Below, piece by piece: positions 1 through 10,101 of a stretch of DNA of 64,000 nt (positions are counted from its first letter, which is position 1; each line of letters starts with the position of its first letter). The stretch covers positions 7,564,001 to 7,628,000 of the forward strand of contig JBHGNT010000005.1 in NCBI GenBank assembly GCA_043228905.1, written 5' to 3'. Source of the DNA: Azolla caroliniana. Taxonomy: Eukaryota > Polypodiophyta. The translations under genes and the position numbers were made by a program. Below the pieces are notes generated by a model that saw nothing but the letters and a program-made list of their open reading frames with translations, had not been told where the DNA came from and made no database searches.

Positions 1-6
1 CTAGAG

Positions 7-817
7 TTGATGAGTCAAATGGGTAAAGTGTTGGTATCTCCACATGCAAATGCTACAAATAAGTGCATATTTTGTGTGTTATGGGATACAAGTCGTAAGA
101 GGCCAGGATGGGTGCGTATGAACACACCTGGAATGAAAAGACTTTGTTTTAAATTGAAGTGGGAGACATTTGCAGGTCACTGTTTTGGATGTGATGAATG
201 GGGTCACTTTATGGCGGAATGCCATTGTCATTGTCCTTCAACTATAGAGGTTCCTAATGAAGGGAATGGTAAGGAAGGAGTTGGGAGAGATGTTGGTGTG
301 TCAGATATGGTGGTTGTTATGGATGAAGGAACATCATCTAGAGCAAGTTATAAAGAGGTTTCACTTCAAGGTTTGGGCCCTAAGAGTAAGGGAACTCAAT
401 CTATGGATATGGAAAAACAAAGTTTGGTGGTTATAGATAAGGGGGAAAAACCGTTGGATAGAACTAGTAATGATGTTGTTGTTGAAAAACGATTGGCATC
501 AGGTTAAGGGCAAGTCGAAGGGCAAATCAATGAATATGCAAAGTAATAGTTTGCCCACTACTCGTGAGACTACTTGGAAAAGTAATTCAGGAACTAGGGA
601 GGGTCCTCGAAAAGTTCCTTGGCAAAGACAATTTAGGGATAAGGGATTACCCCTTCACCTTCAATTTGATTCATTGGGATGGGTTGTAAATTCATTGAAT
701 TCTCGAGGTTTTCATCAAGCGGGAGAACCTAAACAAAAGAGTTCGATAGACAACTCTAAGGATGTGGTGCATGAAAATCCATATGCAGCATTGGAACATG
801 CATTGTTGACTGAATGA
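7..817 (+). pseudogene. LINE ORF1 (gag-like RNA-binding protein), 3' part, frameshifted
   Basis: Two overlapping frames (7-507 and 470-817) together make the C-terminal part of a LINE ORF1 protein, which binds element RNA. A CCHC zinc knuckle (C-x2-C-x4-H-x4-C) lies at residues 59-72 of the first frame, preceded by the KWETFAGHCFGC context usual for plant LINE ORF1. The tail is low-complexity, Lys/Ser-rich and poorly conserved. A frameshift near 480-505 splits the reading. The stop codon (815-817) overlaps the ORF2 ATG (814-816) as ATGA. The N-terminal part lies outside the window. Confidence 0.8.
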
Positions 818-2503
818 AAGTGGTAACATGGAATGTGAGAGGGGCATGTTCTCCTCATAAGAAGTATATATTATGGCAAACTTTATTAAGTAAAGAATGG
901 GATATATTCTGTGCAGTTGAGCATAAGTGTCATGAGTTAGCATGATCCACAGTTCATTTGCGTGGATATTCATCATTCTATGCAGGACATCTTAATAATC
1001 ATTATTCAGGTGTGGTATTAATCGTGCGGGATAAGTATTTTCCTCAGGTGGTGCATAATGATCCTTATGGTCGGTTTTTGGTTCTAGAAATCACTTTTTT
1101 TGGTGAGGTTGTGTGGTGGTTGGGATTTATGCCCCTAACCAAGCCACTCAACGTATTGCATTATGGGGCTCACTTTGTCAAACCCTATGTGTGGGCCGTC
1201 TAGGATTACTTATGGGTGATTTTAACATGTGTGTTGATGCATCTCAATCTACGTCTGAACATTCAATCATGGATGATCCTAAGCAACTTGTTTGGGATTC
1301 ATTGGCTATGGAGGTTTTGAAGTTGGATGTTTGGACATGGTTGCATGGGAATGATCCAAGTTTTAGTTTCCAATCTGCTCAACATAGACAAACATGGAGT
1401 CGGTTAAATAGAATGTATGTGATGCACAATGATTCTTTTTTACCGACATCACTTCGTATGACAGTTTTACAAGATGTAGGAACTTCATATCACTTTCCTA
1501 TTTGTTTGGAGGTTTGTGGTCATGCAATTGACATGTATAAATCCTTACTTGGAAAGCCTCCATTATGCTTTAACTTTTCTCTTTTGCTTCAACCTCACTT
1601 TGATTCTCTCATGGAGCAAATTTTGGTAAATTTTTCACAAGAAGTGAATCTTAAAGGAGTTAAAGCATGGGATATCACATTATGAAATATTAAGATCGTT
1701 CATCGTATGTATGGAGTAACTAATGCCCAACGAAGAAGAGGTCTTCTTCTAAAATTCTCACAAGTTCTCTCTAGGTGTAATGCATTATTGATACGTGCAC
1801 CTTTAGATGAGGAGCTTTTGGATATCCAAAGTTTGCATGTTATTACTTCTCAGTTGCAATGCCAAAGTTATTGTTATGCAAAGATGCGACAATTGAGGGA
1901 CGGGCTCATAGATAATCAATGTCAATCCCATTTGTTTTTCCAAGCATTACATCCTACTTATACTCGATCTAATGTGGTACATGTGAAGCAAGGTGATGAA
2001 TGGATAGTGGATCCTACTAAAATAATTGACATATGTGTTCATTAGTTTAAGGAGTTGATTCACAATTGTTAATGACAAATGAGGTGAGTAGAGCACCTCA
2101 CGAGTTTTATGATGTGGTTGGATGTGTTGTGCATGACCTCATTAGTCATGAATTGGATGCGGATTTCACTGAGGATGAAGTGGACACAATTTTAAGGCAA
2201 CTTCCTAATGGTAAGAGCCCTGGTTGGGATGGCTTGACAAATGAAGTTTTTAAGCGATATTCACACATTTTAAAGGGGCCCTTAACTTTGATGTTTCAAC
2301 ATTCTTGGGATTCTGGTTGTATGCCTCAAGCTTGGAAGGTTGGTCTAATTAAATTAGTTCCAAAGGTGGCATCTCCAGAGTCATTTCATCAATGGAGACC
2401 TTTTTCTTTGATGGGGGGTTGTATAAGATATTTACAAAATAATTTGCCAAAGTTGATACATCTCGCCCAATATGGTTTTATTGCAGGTAGGAATATATTG
2501 CAT

Positions 2504-2911
2504 AATGTGTTTAATGTTCAAATGGCCATGGATTATGCTCAAAACACTCATCAAGAATTGATTATGGTGCAATTAGATTTGGAGAAAGCTTATGATCATG
2601 TTAATTGGTCCCTTGTTTCTGGGTTAATGCATACAATGGGCTTTGGACCTCGTATGTCTCGCCTCATATTTTTATTAGGACAAGATGCGGTGTCTCAAGT
2701 CATGCTTAATGTGTTTAATGTTCAAATGGCCATGGATTATGCTCAAAACACTCATCAAGAATTGATTATGGTGCAATTAGATTTGGAGAAAGCTTATGAT
2801 CATGTTAATTGGTCCCTTGTTTCTGGGTTAATGCATACAATGGGCTTTGGACCTCGTATGTCTCGCCTCATATTTTTATTAGGACAAGATGCGGTGTCTC
2901 GAGTCATGCTT
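2504..2911 (+). repeat. 204-bp in-frame tandem duplication inside LINE RT
   Basis: Copy 1 is 2,504-2,707 and copy 2 is 2,708-2,911. I see one clear difference between them (CAA versus CGA just before the end). The unit is 68 codons, so the frame is kept and the RT segment with LEKAYDHVNW is encoded twice. The near-identity points to a duplication much younger than the decay of the rest of the LINE. Confidence 0.95.
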
Positions 2912-2934
2912 AATGGAGGAGTTACATCAGACAT

Positions 2935-3304
2935 AGTTCCTAATATTCACGCATGTCCAATTTACTGGACGTACGCGAACGTTTGCAAACGTATGCGTAT
3001 GATACACGATATTCGTTTGGCTTCTTCTTCTTTTTTGGGTTTTTTAAATTTTTTATATTCATAATTCTTTGTGAATAGAAGTGACGTCTGACACACACAC
3101 CCCCTCTCTCTCACACACACGAGAACTGACATATCTTCTCTCTCTACAAAATCTAGATATCTAATATACATATTACACACTCCCTCACACATACAAAACC
3201 CATATCTCCTCTCTCTCTCGCTCTCTCTCTAGAGTCTAGATATACACTCAACCACTGTCTCCTCACACATGCAAAACAAGGCTTCTCTCTGTAGACCACA
3301 CACA

Positions 3305-3349
<45 letters not shown>

Positions 3350-3480
3350 TATGTACACGATATGTATATATCTATGTACCGTGTATGGATTTCAATCATA
3401 CTTGGAGCCTTTTCACATATGAGTATGATACGAATATTGGCGTTTGAGTATGACACGAATGAGACGTATGGCTAGAACTA
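2935..3480. repeat. Simple-sequence-rich insertion interrupting LINE RT
   Basis: The RT reading is broken between the codons before about 2,935 and IRQGCPISP near 3,510. The inserted block contains (CT)n and (CA)n runs, the longest near 3,305-3,350. Its two edges carry similar direct sequences: GTATGATACACGATATTCG near 2,996, and GAGTATGATACGAATATT near 3,420 with a related segment near 3,445. The hexamer AATATT occurs at both junctions. No coding capacity is recognised. Confidence 0.7.
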
Positions 3481-5304
3481 TGACATCAAATATTGCCCTT
3501 ACAAGATCCATTCGTCAAGGATGCCCTATTAGCCCGTTGTTCGCTATTGTTACTCATCCCTTATTAGTGATGCTATCAAGGCTTACAACAAATGGTGATA
3601 TTGTGGGTCTACACCTTCCGTCTGGAGGGCAACTAGTTGCACAAGCTTTGGCCAATGATTCTTTCATGTTTCTACAAGCCTCACGAGAGAATCTTGAGAA
3701 GGGGATGCTTGTATGGAACCAATTTGCATTGGCTTCCGGATTACATATTAATTGGAGGAAGTCTAGTCTCATATCATGTACTGAAATGGATTTGGAATGT
3801 TTAGGATGGCAAGGATCCGTGGTGAAGAAAGGCTCTATTTTTCGACACTTGGGCTATCCATTAGGAATGAATGTTACAAATGGTCAATTGATTGAATGGA
3901 TGTCTAGTAAGTTGAGGGATAGGTTCATGTATTGGAAATCACAATCTTGGCCATTTCATGTACGTTTGAAGGTTGTACAATGTATTATGGAACCTATGAT
4001 ATTATATTACTTGCCATTGCTGCCGTGGACAAAGAAGGCTTTGCATTCTATTTTGCAATCTCTTCGATATTTGTTGTGGAAGAAAAGGGATAAGATGGGA
4101 ATCACTTAGGTTGCATGGAATCATCTAGCAACTCCTAAGCGCTTGGGGGGAGCTGGAGCATTGAACTTATCTAAGCATATGATAACTCGTAGATTTTCAT
4201 TATTACAAGACATGTGTTCAAACTCACAACCATGGATATCTGTTGTTCAATATTTCATTGCGAACAAGGGTTTAACACATGGGAGGACAACAATTAAGGC
4301 TTCATGGTGGCAATTACTAAATGGATGTATTTCACTTAGGATTCCGGGCTCTACATGTGTTCAACACTTGGTTACCTCATGGCAAGAAGCACTCTTGTTA
4401 TGTGTATGGAAACCATCATCTAGTAGAGAGCATTGTAAATGTTTGCAAAAATAGTTACTTGTGTCTTCTCGGTTATTATGTTGGCCAGGAAAGGAGAGAT
4501 TACGCTCTCAATTTAATCGTTTGTTTCGTTTGGGGGTCAAAGAGGTGGGAGATATAGTTGAGGCTCCATCTCAAAGAATTTTGGAGTTTTTTGAAACACG
4601 GAACTTATTACGCATTCCGCCTAATTATGGGTTTATTTGGCAACAACTACGAAATATTCCATTGATGCAAGGTCCCTTACCTCTACAAACTGGAGAACAA
4701 CCATGGATTGATTGGTGTTTAAAGGGTCAAACATCGTTGTTACAAGTGACTACTAATCTTTTGTATCATTGCTCTGTTGAGTCTCTTGGATGGTTATCAT
4801 CTAAGGCTGAAGAAGAATGGAGATTACACAAATCTGATCATGGGTGGTGGCAAATCTTACAACGTAGTTGGCATTCTAAATTGCCACTTGTAGCAAAGGT
4901 CTTCATTTGGAGAGTTTTGATTGGAGGATTGCATTTGGGATTAGCTCCAAAGCGTCATGGACTAGAAATGGGTAATTGCTTTGCACTATTCAAATGGAAG
5001 ATAGTACTCATCGATTTATACAATGCCCACTTGCTTATCAGATTTGGAGTTACATTTCTCAAATTTGGCAAGTTTTATCACAATGTAATTTGACACCTAG
5101 ACAGTGGGTGTTTGCACAATTTACACAAGTGGACCCAAAGTCAGAGATGGAGATTGTTTTTCTATTTTTGAGATATTAGGGATTGCGTCATAATTGGAAT
5201 ATGCGCAACGCTTTTGTATTCGATGGTAAACATGGAGTGAAAGCATATCTACGAAAGTTGAAGATAGTTGGTTCAGGCTGGTCTTTAGCTTTGGATGGTC
5301 GGCT

Positions 5305-5842
5305 CACTCTTGTGTTGGCCGTTTGCAGGTGTATGTTGAGGTGTTGCAGGTTGATGTCTCCGGCCAGGACACCTTCTCAGATGAAGTGATAGTGTGCCTG
5401 AATGTGCTTGTTCTAAGCGTGAAAGGCTGGGTTGCAGTCGAGGTGGATACTGCTCATGTTGTCGTAGGGGAGGAGAATCAGATTCCTGATGGGAACGCCC
5501 AGATCCTTCAAGATTCATTTCAGCCAAATGGCTTCGCATGTTGCAACGGTTGCGCCCCCGTATTCTGCTTCCGTGTTCAACATTGCGACTGTCGGTTGCT
5601 TCTTACTACACGTGATCGTCTATTGGCTTTGTAGCCAGCCCAGTCGGCATCGGTGTACCCTTCGAGTCGTCAAATTGGTGTGGCGGAATTGTCGAGGATG
5701 TCGTAATCCATGGTTCCATTTATATACCTTAGTACTTGCTTAGCACAATCAACGTGAATGTCATGCGGAGTCTGCGTGAACTGGCTAAGGAGGCCGACCG
5801 GATAACTGAGGTTGGGTCTGGTGATGGTTAGATACTGTAAAG
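5305..5842 (-). pseudogene. Ty1/Copia RT C-terminus plus RNase H fragment
   Basis: Read on the minus strand from 5,842, this gives a Copia RT end (ITRPNLSYPVGLLSQF) followed by the RNase H region with NTEAEYGGATVATCEA and AHYHFI, and a C-terminus like GDINLQHLNIHLQT. Several stops and frame changes are present. The left edge abuts the LINE near 5,305. The right edge is joined directly to an LTR of the same orientation, so gag, protease, integrase and most of RT have been deleted. Confidence 0.85.
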
Positions 5843-5844
5843 AA

Positions 5845-6263
5845 TCGATGGTGATTCTTGTGCAGTGGAATAAATGTGCGTTATGTGCGTATATATGTCA
5901 GAGAAAAAGAGAGGAGAGAAAAGAGAACTCAAGATAGATAAATGGGAGAAAAATAGAATACTCAAGAAGAAGGTGCATATTTCACATGTAGAATAAGATT
6001 TACAAAATGTAGCATAACAAGGAGTCACAACCGACTTAGTATGAAGTAGGAGAAGGGTGCTTTATATATAGTCACCCTCTCTCTTCATTAACTAACTACA
6101 ACAACCACTCTCTCTTGGGGAATGTGAAGACTCATAGTCATGGGGAATAGGTAACTCATTAGTTATGTGTAGAGAGTAGTGGTGTGACTCTTGACCTTTG
6201 AGTAATTATAGACTCTCAAAAGGTGTGTTCACATGTGCCCTATGTTGAGCTTGATTCTCAACA
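5845..6263 (-). mobile_element. Copia LTR (minus orientation)
   Basis: On the minus strand this begins TGTTGAGAATCAAGCTCAAC at 6,263. That is nearly the same start as the LTR at 10,083 (TGTTAAGAATCAAGCTCAAC), so the two belong to related Copia families. A TATA-like TATATATAAAG lies near 6,060-6,070, followed downstream by a CT-rich stretch. The right edge cuts into Gypsy integrase. The left edge passes into Copia RT near 5,845. The exact 3' end was not resolved. Confidence 0.7.
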
Positions 6264-6788
6264 CCAACAAATCACATCGTCGATTAGGAACTGACAAACC
6301 GCAGTAGTTGTCTTGGTCGTTAAGGCCTGACCCTCAACCTGGTTCGTCAGATCTTCTCTTGCAAGCACCGGGCACCTCGTCTGACCTGCCCCCATCGGCA
6401 TTGTCACTAAGTCGACCATCCACTTGAAGTGTATGGTTGGCGGGTAGGTCAGGAGTAACTCGTCTCGGTGTTGGATTCTTGAATGCATGTGACAACTTTC
6501 TCACGTCGTCACGAAGTGATGCACATCGTGATACATCCCCGGCCACCAATACTTCTATTTTAGCTTATTGAACATTGCCCACGTTCCTCGGTATCCAGAC
6601 CAAGGGCTCTCGTGGAATTCCGACACAAGCATCGATTGTGTGCTCTCCCTCGTCACCAGCCGGAGTGGTGCACCAGTCCGTTTCTTCGGGTGCCTCTATA
6701 TTTTACCGTTCTGGAGGAAGAACTTGTAGGCCTTCTTCCGAATTCAACTCGCCTCTTCCTTTGTCCATGTTGCGTTTGGCGTCAACGT
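6264..6788 (-). pseudogene. Gypsy integrase N-terminal part (zinc-binding and start of core)
   Basis: On the minus strand the segment right after the solo LTR continues the RNase H-integrase linker. It then gives the HHCC-type region with KYWWPGMYHDVHHF, and the core start with FKWMVDLVTMPMG and VLAREDLTNQVEG. Several in-frame stops are present (near 6,570 and 6,640, for example). The left end at 6,264 is cut by a Copia LTR, so the D and E residues of the catalytic core are missing. The frame matches the other side of the solo LTR exactly once one ACGT is removed. Confidence 0.8.
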
Positions 6789-7290
6789 TGTCGTGCCTTT
6801 CGGCTCCGAATCGTTGCGTGAGTCGGGTGGGAACCGCTGAGGTTTTGTACTAGGAGAAAGAAGAATATGAGATAAGGCTCCTTATGAATCGATTGCAAGA
6901 AAGAGAAATATTTGAAAGAAGATATGAACCTCATGAATCCCACGAGTATAGTGTATTAATTGATACTTAGAATGTAAGAGAGAAATAGATGGAAAAAAAA
7001 TCGTGAATCCCACAAATATATTAGATTGATCAAAATCCTTGTAAAATAATCAACAACCTCTATACATCTTTCTCTCTTCCTTATGTAGTGTTGGAAGATT
7101 CTAAGTTTATCACATGCAAGCATCATGCTTTTCCTATCTTTAGTTTTCATGCACACTGCATGTGCATGATTAGCTTTCTATCTCATATTTTCTTTTAACT
7201 CGAGTGTCTATGCATGAATAACTTTTTGTACCATGCATGTCTAGAAATTTTACATGGGATAAAGTTTAGTATAACTTTAAAATTCATAAT

Positions 7291-7362
7291 ACGCTAGTAT
7301 AATGATAAGGCTTAACATTATTAACATGGAGGTGCAAGGTTCGAATCTTGCCCTATGCATGT
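7291..7362 (+). other. tRNA-like block (A and B box) inside the solo LTR
   Basis: CTAGTATAATGATAAGG (7,294-7,310) resembles a Pol III A box, and GGTTCGAATC (7,338-7,347) is a good B box with a T-arm-like CAAGGTTCGAATCTTG. The same block lies antisense in LTRs at 23,919-23,990 and 26,440-26,508, and in degraded form near 19,200-19,262. The acceptor stem does not close properly, so this is not a functional tRNA gene. Confidence 0.6.
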
Positions 7363-7419
7363 AATATATAATTTTATACTTTCTTCTATTTACAAATATG
7401 TCTCTTCATCTAGTGAGAG

Positions 7420-7635
7420 ACTCTCATCGGCCTTCTTCATCCGACTCTTGCCGGTTCTACTTCATCCGGTTCTCGCCGGTTTTCTTTATCCGGTTCTTAC
7501 CGGATCCTTCTTACCGGTCCTCTTCGTCCGTTTCTCACCGACTCTCACCGGCCTTCTTCATCCGGCTCTTCCCGGTCTCCTTACCGGTTCTTCCTTCCAG
7601 TTCTCACTGGGTACTCCATATCCTATCCGGAGAAA
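7420..7635. repeat. CCGGTTCT/CTTCATC imperfect minisatellite
   Basis: The pyrimidine-rich imperfect units CCGGTTCT, CTCACCGG and CTTCATCCGG recur through this stretch. They are absent from the three other family T LTRs and account for most of the extra length of the solo LTR. Confidence 0.75.
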
Positions 7636-7680
7636 CCAAAAATGTAATTTTTCACGTAGTGTGCGAATTACACTACGACA

Positions 7681-9186
7681 ACGTACTTAGGAACTTACCG
7701 ATCTGGAGCCACTCCCCGTCGTAGTCATTCTCGTCGAACTCGTTTAGGGTCGGAGTGCTCCATCTATTTGCTGTCATTCGAGCCGACTCGAAGAAGTCCA
7801 CGCCGACCTCTTCGTTATCCGAAACCATGTCGTCCTCATCATCGAACCGCGTTCTCGAAAGCATATCGGCCATGGTGTTGTCCTTTCCAAAGATATGTCG
7901 CATCTCCGGATTCAAGGACTTTATGTATGCGATCCACCTGAGCATCGCCAGGTCCGAAGTCGCACATCCGGAAACCATACCGAGAATCGGCAAGCAATCT
8001 GTCTCAATTATTACTTCCGCCCCTATTCAATAGCCTTTGTTGGCCTTAACCGCCGAAACAACACCCTAGAGCTCGCGTTTAACTTGGGCATATCCTCGTT
8101 GTCACTCGCTTAGTACCGTTGCGCCGAACCGGATGGGGAACCTCGTGTCAGCCTCGTCCTCCTGATTGATCACGCATCTGATTCCGATCGGGCTTGTGTC
8201 CACCGTCACGAAAACCAGAGTGTCCTTCTTGTACATTGCTTTCCGGAGAGCCGGTGTCGCCATTAGCTTTTCCTTCAGTGTCCAGACCGCCTCTGTGTGC
8301 TCGTTGGGCATATCCTCGTTGTCACTCGCTTAGTACCGTTGCGCCGAACCGGATGGGGAACCTCGTGTCGGCCTCGTCCTCCTGATTGATCACGCATCTG
8401 ATTCCGATCGGGCTTGTGTCCACCGTCACGAAAACTGGAGTGTCCTTCTTGTACATTGCTTTCCGGAGAGCCGGTGTCGCCATTAGCTTTTCCTTCAGTG
8501 TCCAGACCGCCTCTGTGTGCTCGTTGTTCCATTTGAATTGTTGGTCTTTCTTCAGAAAGCCATAGAGCAGCTCGGCGCTATGCGTGTAGTGTGGAATCCA
8601 AATGTGGTAGAAGGCGCACACCCCTAGGAATCATCAGACTTCCGTGTCCGACTGACACTCTTCCTTCATCGCCGAGATGGCCTTTACCTTCGCCGGAGAC
8701 AGTCTCCGGGTGTATGGCCCGCACAGGTGACCGACTACCATGATCTCTGATTGTTTGAATGTTGACTTCTCCCTCGAGAAGGTAAGTCGAGCGCCCTCAA
8801 GCCTATGCAATATCTTCTCGCAGTTGGATATGTGGTCCGCGACAAATCCTCGACATCCGTCCACCCCGATCGACTCGTCCTTTGCGCCCTCCGAACATCC
8901 CTTGATTTGGATGTCGTCCAAAAATGGCATGGTGATGTCTGGGATGCAATCCTTTGGCACCTTGTTCATCGCATTCATCATGTGCACCACCGAATTGGTT
9001 CCCCCTTGCGGTAGGGTACACATCCGAACTAGGCTGAGAGGGGTTTGTATCGTCGTGATGTCTACTCTCCACAGCTAGCTGGAACTGGTCATGCCCGGAG
9101 TATAAGTCGTCGACCAAGGTGATAGACCTTCTGGCAAAGGCCTCCGCAAACTCATCGATCATTGAACCGACTCCTGCATTTCGAAT
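7681..9186 (-). pseudogene. Gypsy reverse transcriptase and RNase H
   Basis: On the minus strand RT begins near 9,186 with IRNAGVGSMIDEFAEAF and LVDDLYSGHDQ. It reaches the active-site box PFLDDIQIKG near 8,900 and the HLCGPY/LSPAKV segment near 8,700. RNase H and the tether follow, with VTVDTSPIGI and GKDNTMADMLSRTR (near 7,860), ending where the solo LTR is inserted at 7,681. A 220-bp duplication (8,084-8,523) repeats the RNase H start and shifts the frame, since 220 is not a multiple of 3. Stops and frameshifts make it inactive. Confidence 0.85.
8084..8523. repeat. 220-bp tandem duplication inside Gypsy RNase H
   Basis: Copy 1 is 8,084-8,303 and copy 2 is 8,304-8,523. They differ at only about three positions that I can see (for example CAGCC/CGGCC and ACCAGAG/ACTGGAG). 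The duplication shifts the reading frame. Confidence 0.95.
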
Positions 9187-9454
9187 GGTGAGAATATTTC
9201 ATTATTTAGAATTTTTTAGCTGTTCCTAAAATGTGAGAATAAGGTGTAAAAATGAAAAGATTGTTTAAAAACAAAATTTAATATTTTTTAATGAAAATTT
9301 AAAAAAATAAAAAATAAAAACAATTAAACCGTTTAAACCGCGGTTTTTTATTGTTGAAACCAAACCGAAACCGAACCAAACCGAACCGTTGAAACCGTTA
9401 AACCGCAGTTCCGCGGTTCGGTTCGGTTCAAATCGAACCGTTTCCCGATTGTTA
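9186..9454 (-). mobile_element. hAT-like MITE fragment (same family as 53,330-53,737)
   Basis: The right end CCCGATTGTTA (to 9,454) matches the terminal CCGATTGTTA of the complete copy. The inner segment AAATGTGAGAATAAGG matches that copy in reverse complement. Between them lie many AACCG/CGGTT units. The left terminal repeat is missing, so no target duplication can be seen. It separates the protease-linker and RT parts of the Gypsy relic. Confidence 0.7.
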
Positions 9455-9830
9455 GCGTCTCGCCATTAACCGGTGCCCTATGCTAGCCGGATCTCATGAA
9501 CTCGGGTCCATCGCCACCCCTTTCATCTATTCCCAGTTGTCTTCCGTCAAGGGAGCCGCGACTTGCTTCACCTTCCAGTCCACAGTTTTGTACTTGGTGT
9601 CTACTCGGGCGGTCCGATCCGACCCCGTCATCTTCCCAAAGTCCGTGATGACTTCATACATCTCAACGGAATTTATCGGAACAACCGGGTCTTCGCTAAG
9701 ATCCTCCTCGACATCCTCTTGATCTCCTCGAGGGTGTTGTCGAATGAGGCCGCCTCCACGATGCCGCTAATCGAGTCGTCAGGGTCTAAGGCTTCCATTT
9801 TCAACAACCATCTCTCTTTCAATTTAGGGC
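9455..9830 (-). pseudogene. Gypsy protease/linker region
   Basis: Minus-strand reading gives peptides such as MEALDPDDSISG (from 9,798) and, in a shifted frame, EMYEVITDFGKMTGSDRTAR. Their position between a gag side and RT fits the protease-RT linker of the same Gypsy element. No DSG catalytic motif is visible, and stops and frameshifts break the reading. The assignment rests mainly on position and strand. Confidence 0.5.
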
Positions 9831-10083
9831 TTTAGCTACCATCCCTCTCGTCAGTTTTCTATTTTCTTCTTACTTCACTCTCCTACTCACTCGTACTTTT
9901 TTTACCTAAGTATATAAGTGACTTACATATTCAGCTAATTAGTTGTGAGTAGCTAAATAGTTGTGAACAACTAAATAGCTATTTTACCTATATGTCTAAT
10001 AGTGCTAATTTCCTAATAGCTACTATAGAAGATTTGAGTTACTAATAAGCATCACATGCTTTTGTTGAGCTTGATTCTTAACA
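9831..10083 (-). mobile_element. 3' LTR of a Copia element (minus), possibly truncated
   Basis: On the minus strand it starts TGTTAAGAATCAAGCTCAAC at 10,083, immediately after a polypurine tract. A TATATA-type box lies near 9,913-9,922. The distal end near 9,831-9,855 is not sharply defined, because it runs into Gypsy sequence. Confidence 0.75.
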
Positions 10084-10098
10084 CTCCCCCTCAAGCTC
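10084..10098 (-). other. Polypurine tract of the Copia element
   Basis: The minus-strand sequence GAGCTTGAGGGGGAG directly precedes the LTR start TGTTAAG. This is the expected plus-strand priming site and fixes the orientation of the element. Confidence 0.85.
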
Positions 10099-10101
10099 AA
10101 C

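Larger units (their letters stand above)
1..5300 (+). mobile_element. LINE (L1-like non-LTR retrotransposon), degenerate, 5' end outside window
   Basis: The order of parts is that of a plant L1-type LINE: a gag-like ORF1 with a CCHC knuckle, then ORF2 with an apurinic-type endonuclease, a reverse transcriptase and a C-terminal zf-RVT-like Cys/His region. No LTRs are visible. The copy is broken by stops and frameshifts, a 204-bp tandem duplication in RT and a simple-sequence-rich insertion near 2,935-3,480. Its 3' end runs directly into an antisense Copia fragment at about 5,300, without a clear poly-A tail, so the 3' terminus is lost or overwritten. The element class is secure; the subfamily is not determined. 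Confidence 0.9.
814..5300 (+). pseudogene. LINE ORF2 (endonuclease-reverse transcriptase), multiply broken
   Basis: The reading starts at ATG 814 with MKVVTWNVRG, the endonuclease N-terminus. The endonuclease continues through GDFNMCVD (near 1,213) to SYHFPI (near 1,485), where the usual SDH catalytic triplet reads SYH. A TGA lies near 943 and a frameshift near 1,100. RT begins near 2,160 (NGKSPGWDG) and contains QLDLEKAYDHVNW, which occurs twice because of a tandem duplication. RT resumes after an insertion at IRQGCPISPLF (near 3,510). The catalytic F/YADD box is degenerate (ANDS near 3,655). A zf-RVT-like region occupies about 4,850-5,090. Several stops follow 4,109. The copy cannot encode active enzyme. 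Confidence 0.9.
6789..7680 (-). mobile_element. Solo LTR of family T with 4-bp target duplication ACGT
   Basis: The plus strand starts TGTCGTGCCTTTCGGCTCC and ends CACTACGACA. These are the reverse complements of the two ends shared with the LTRs at 19,094, 23,824 and 26,339. The flanks are ACGT at 6,785-6,788 and 7,681-7,684. Removing the LTR and one ACGT restores the reading of the host Gypsy pol across the junction. The LTR is 892 bp, longer than its relatives, because of a CCGGTTCT-type minisatellite at about 7,420-7,635. The motif GTGAATCCCAC, the reverse complement of GTGGGATTCAC, recurs as in the other LTRs. Confidence 0.92.
6264..9830 (-). mobile_element. Ty3/Gypsy pol relic with nested insertions
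   Basis: Reading leftward on the minus strand gives protease/linker (9,830-9,455), RT and RNase H (9,186-7,681), then integrase (6,788-6,264). It is interrupted by a hAT-like fragment (9,186-9,454) and a solo LTR (6,789-7,680). A 220-bp tandem duplication also lies in it. No LTR of its own is left: the left end is cut by a Copia LTR and the right end by the next Copia. The RT active-site box reads FLDD in a PFLDDIQIKG context, so it is not one of the common plant YxDD chromovirus sequences. Confidence 0.85.

Noticed and set aside
7291-7362. Functional tRNA gene
   Set aside because: A and B boxes are present, but the acceptor stem does not pair and the block recurs inside LTRs; treated as tRNA-like only.
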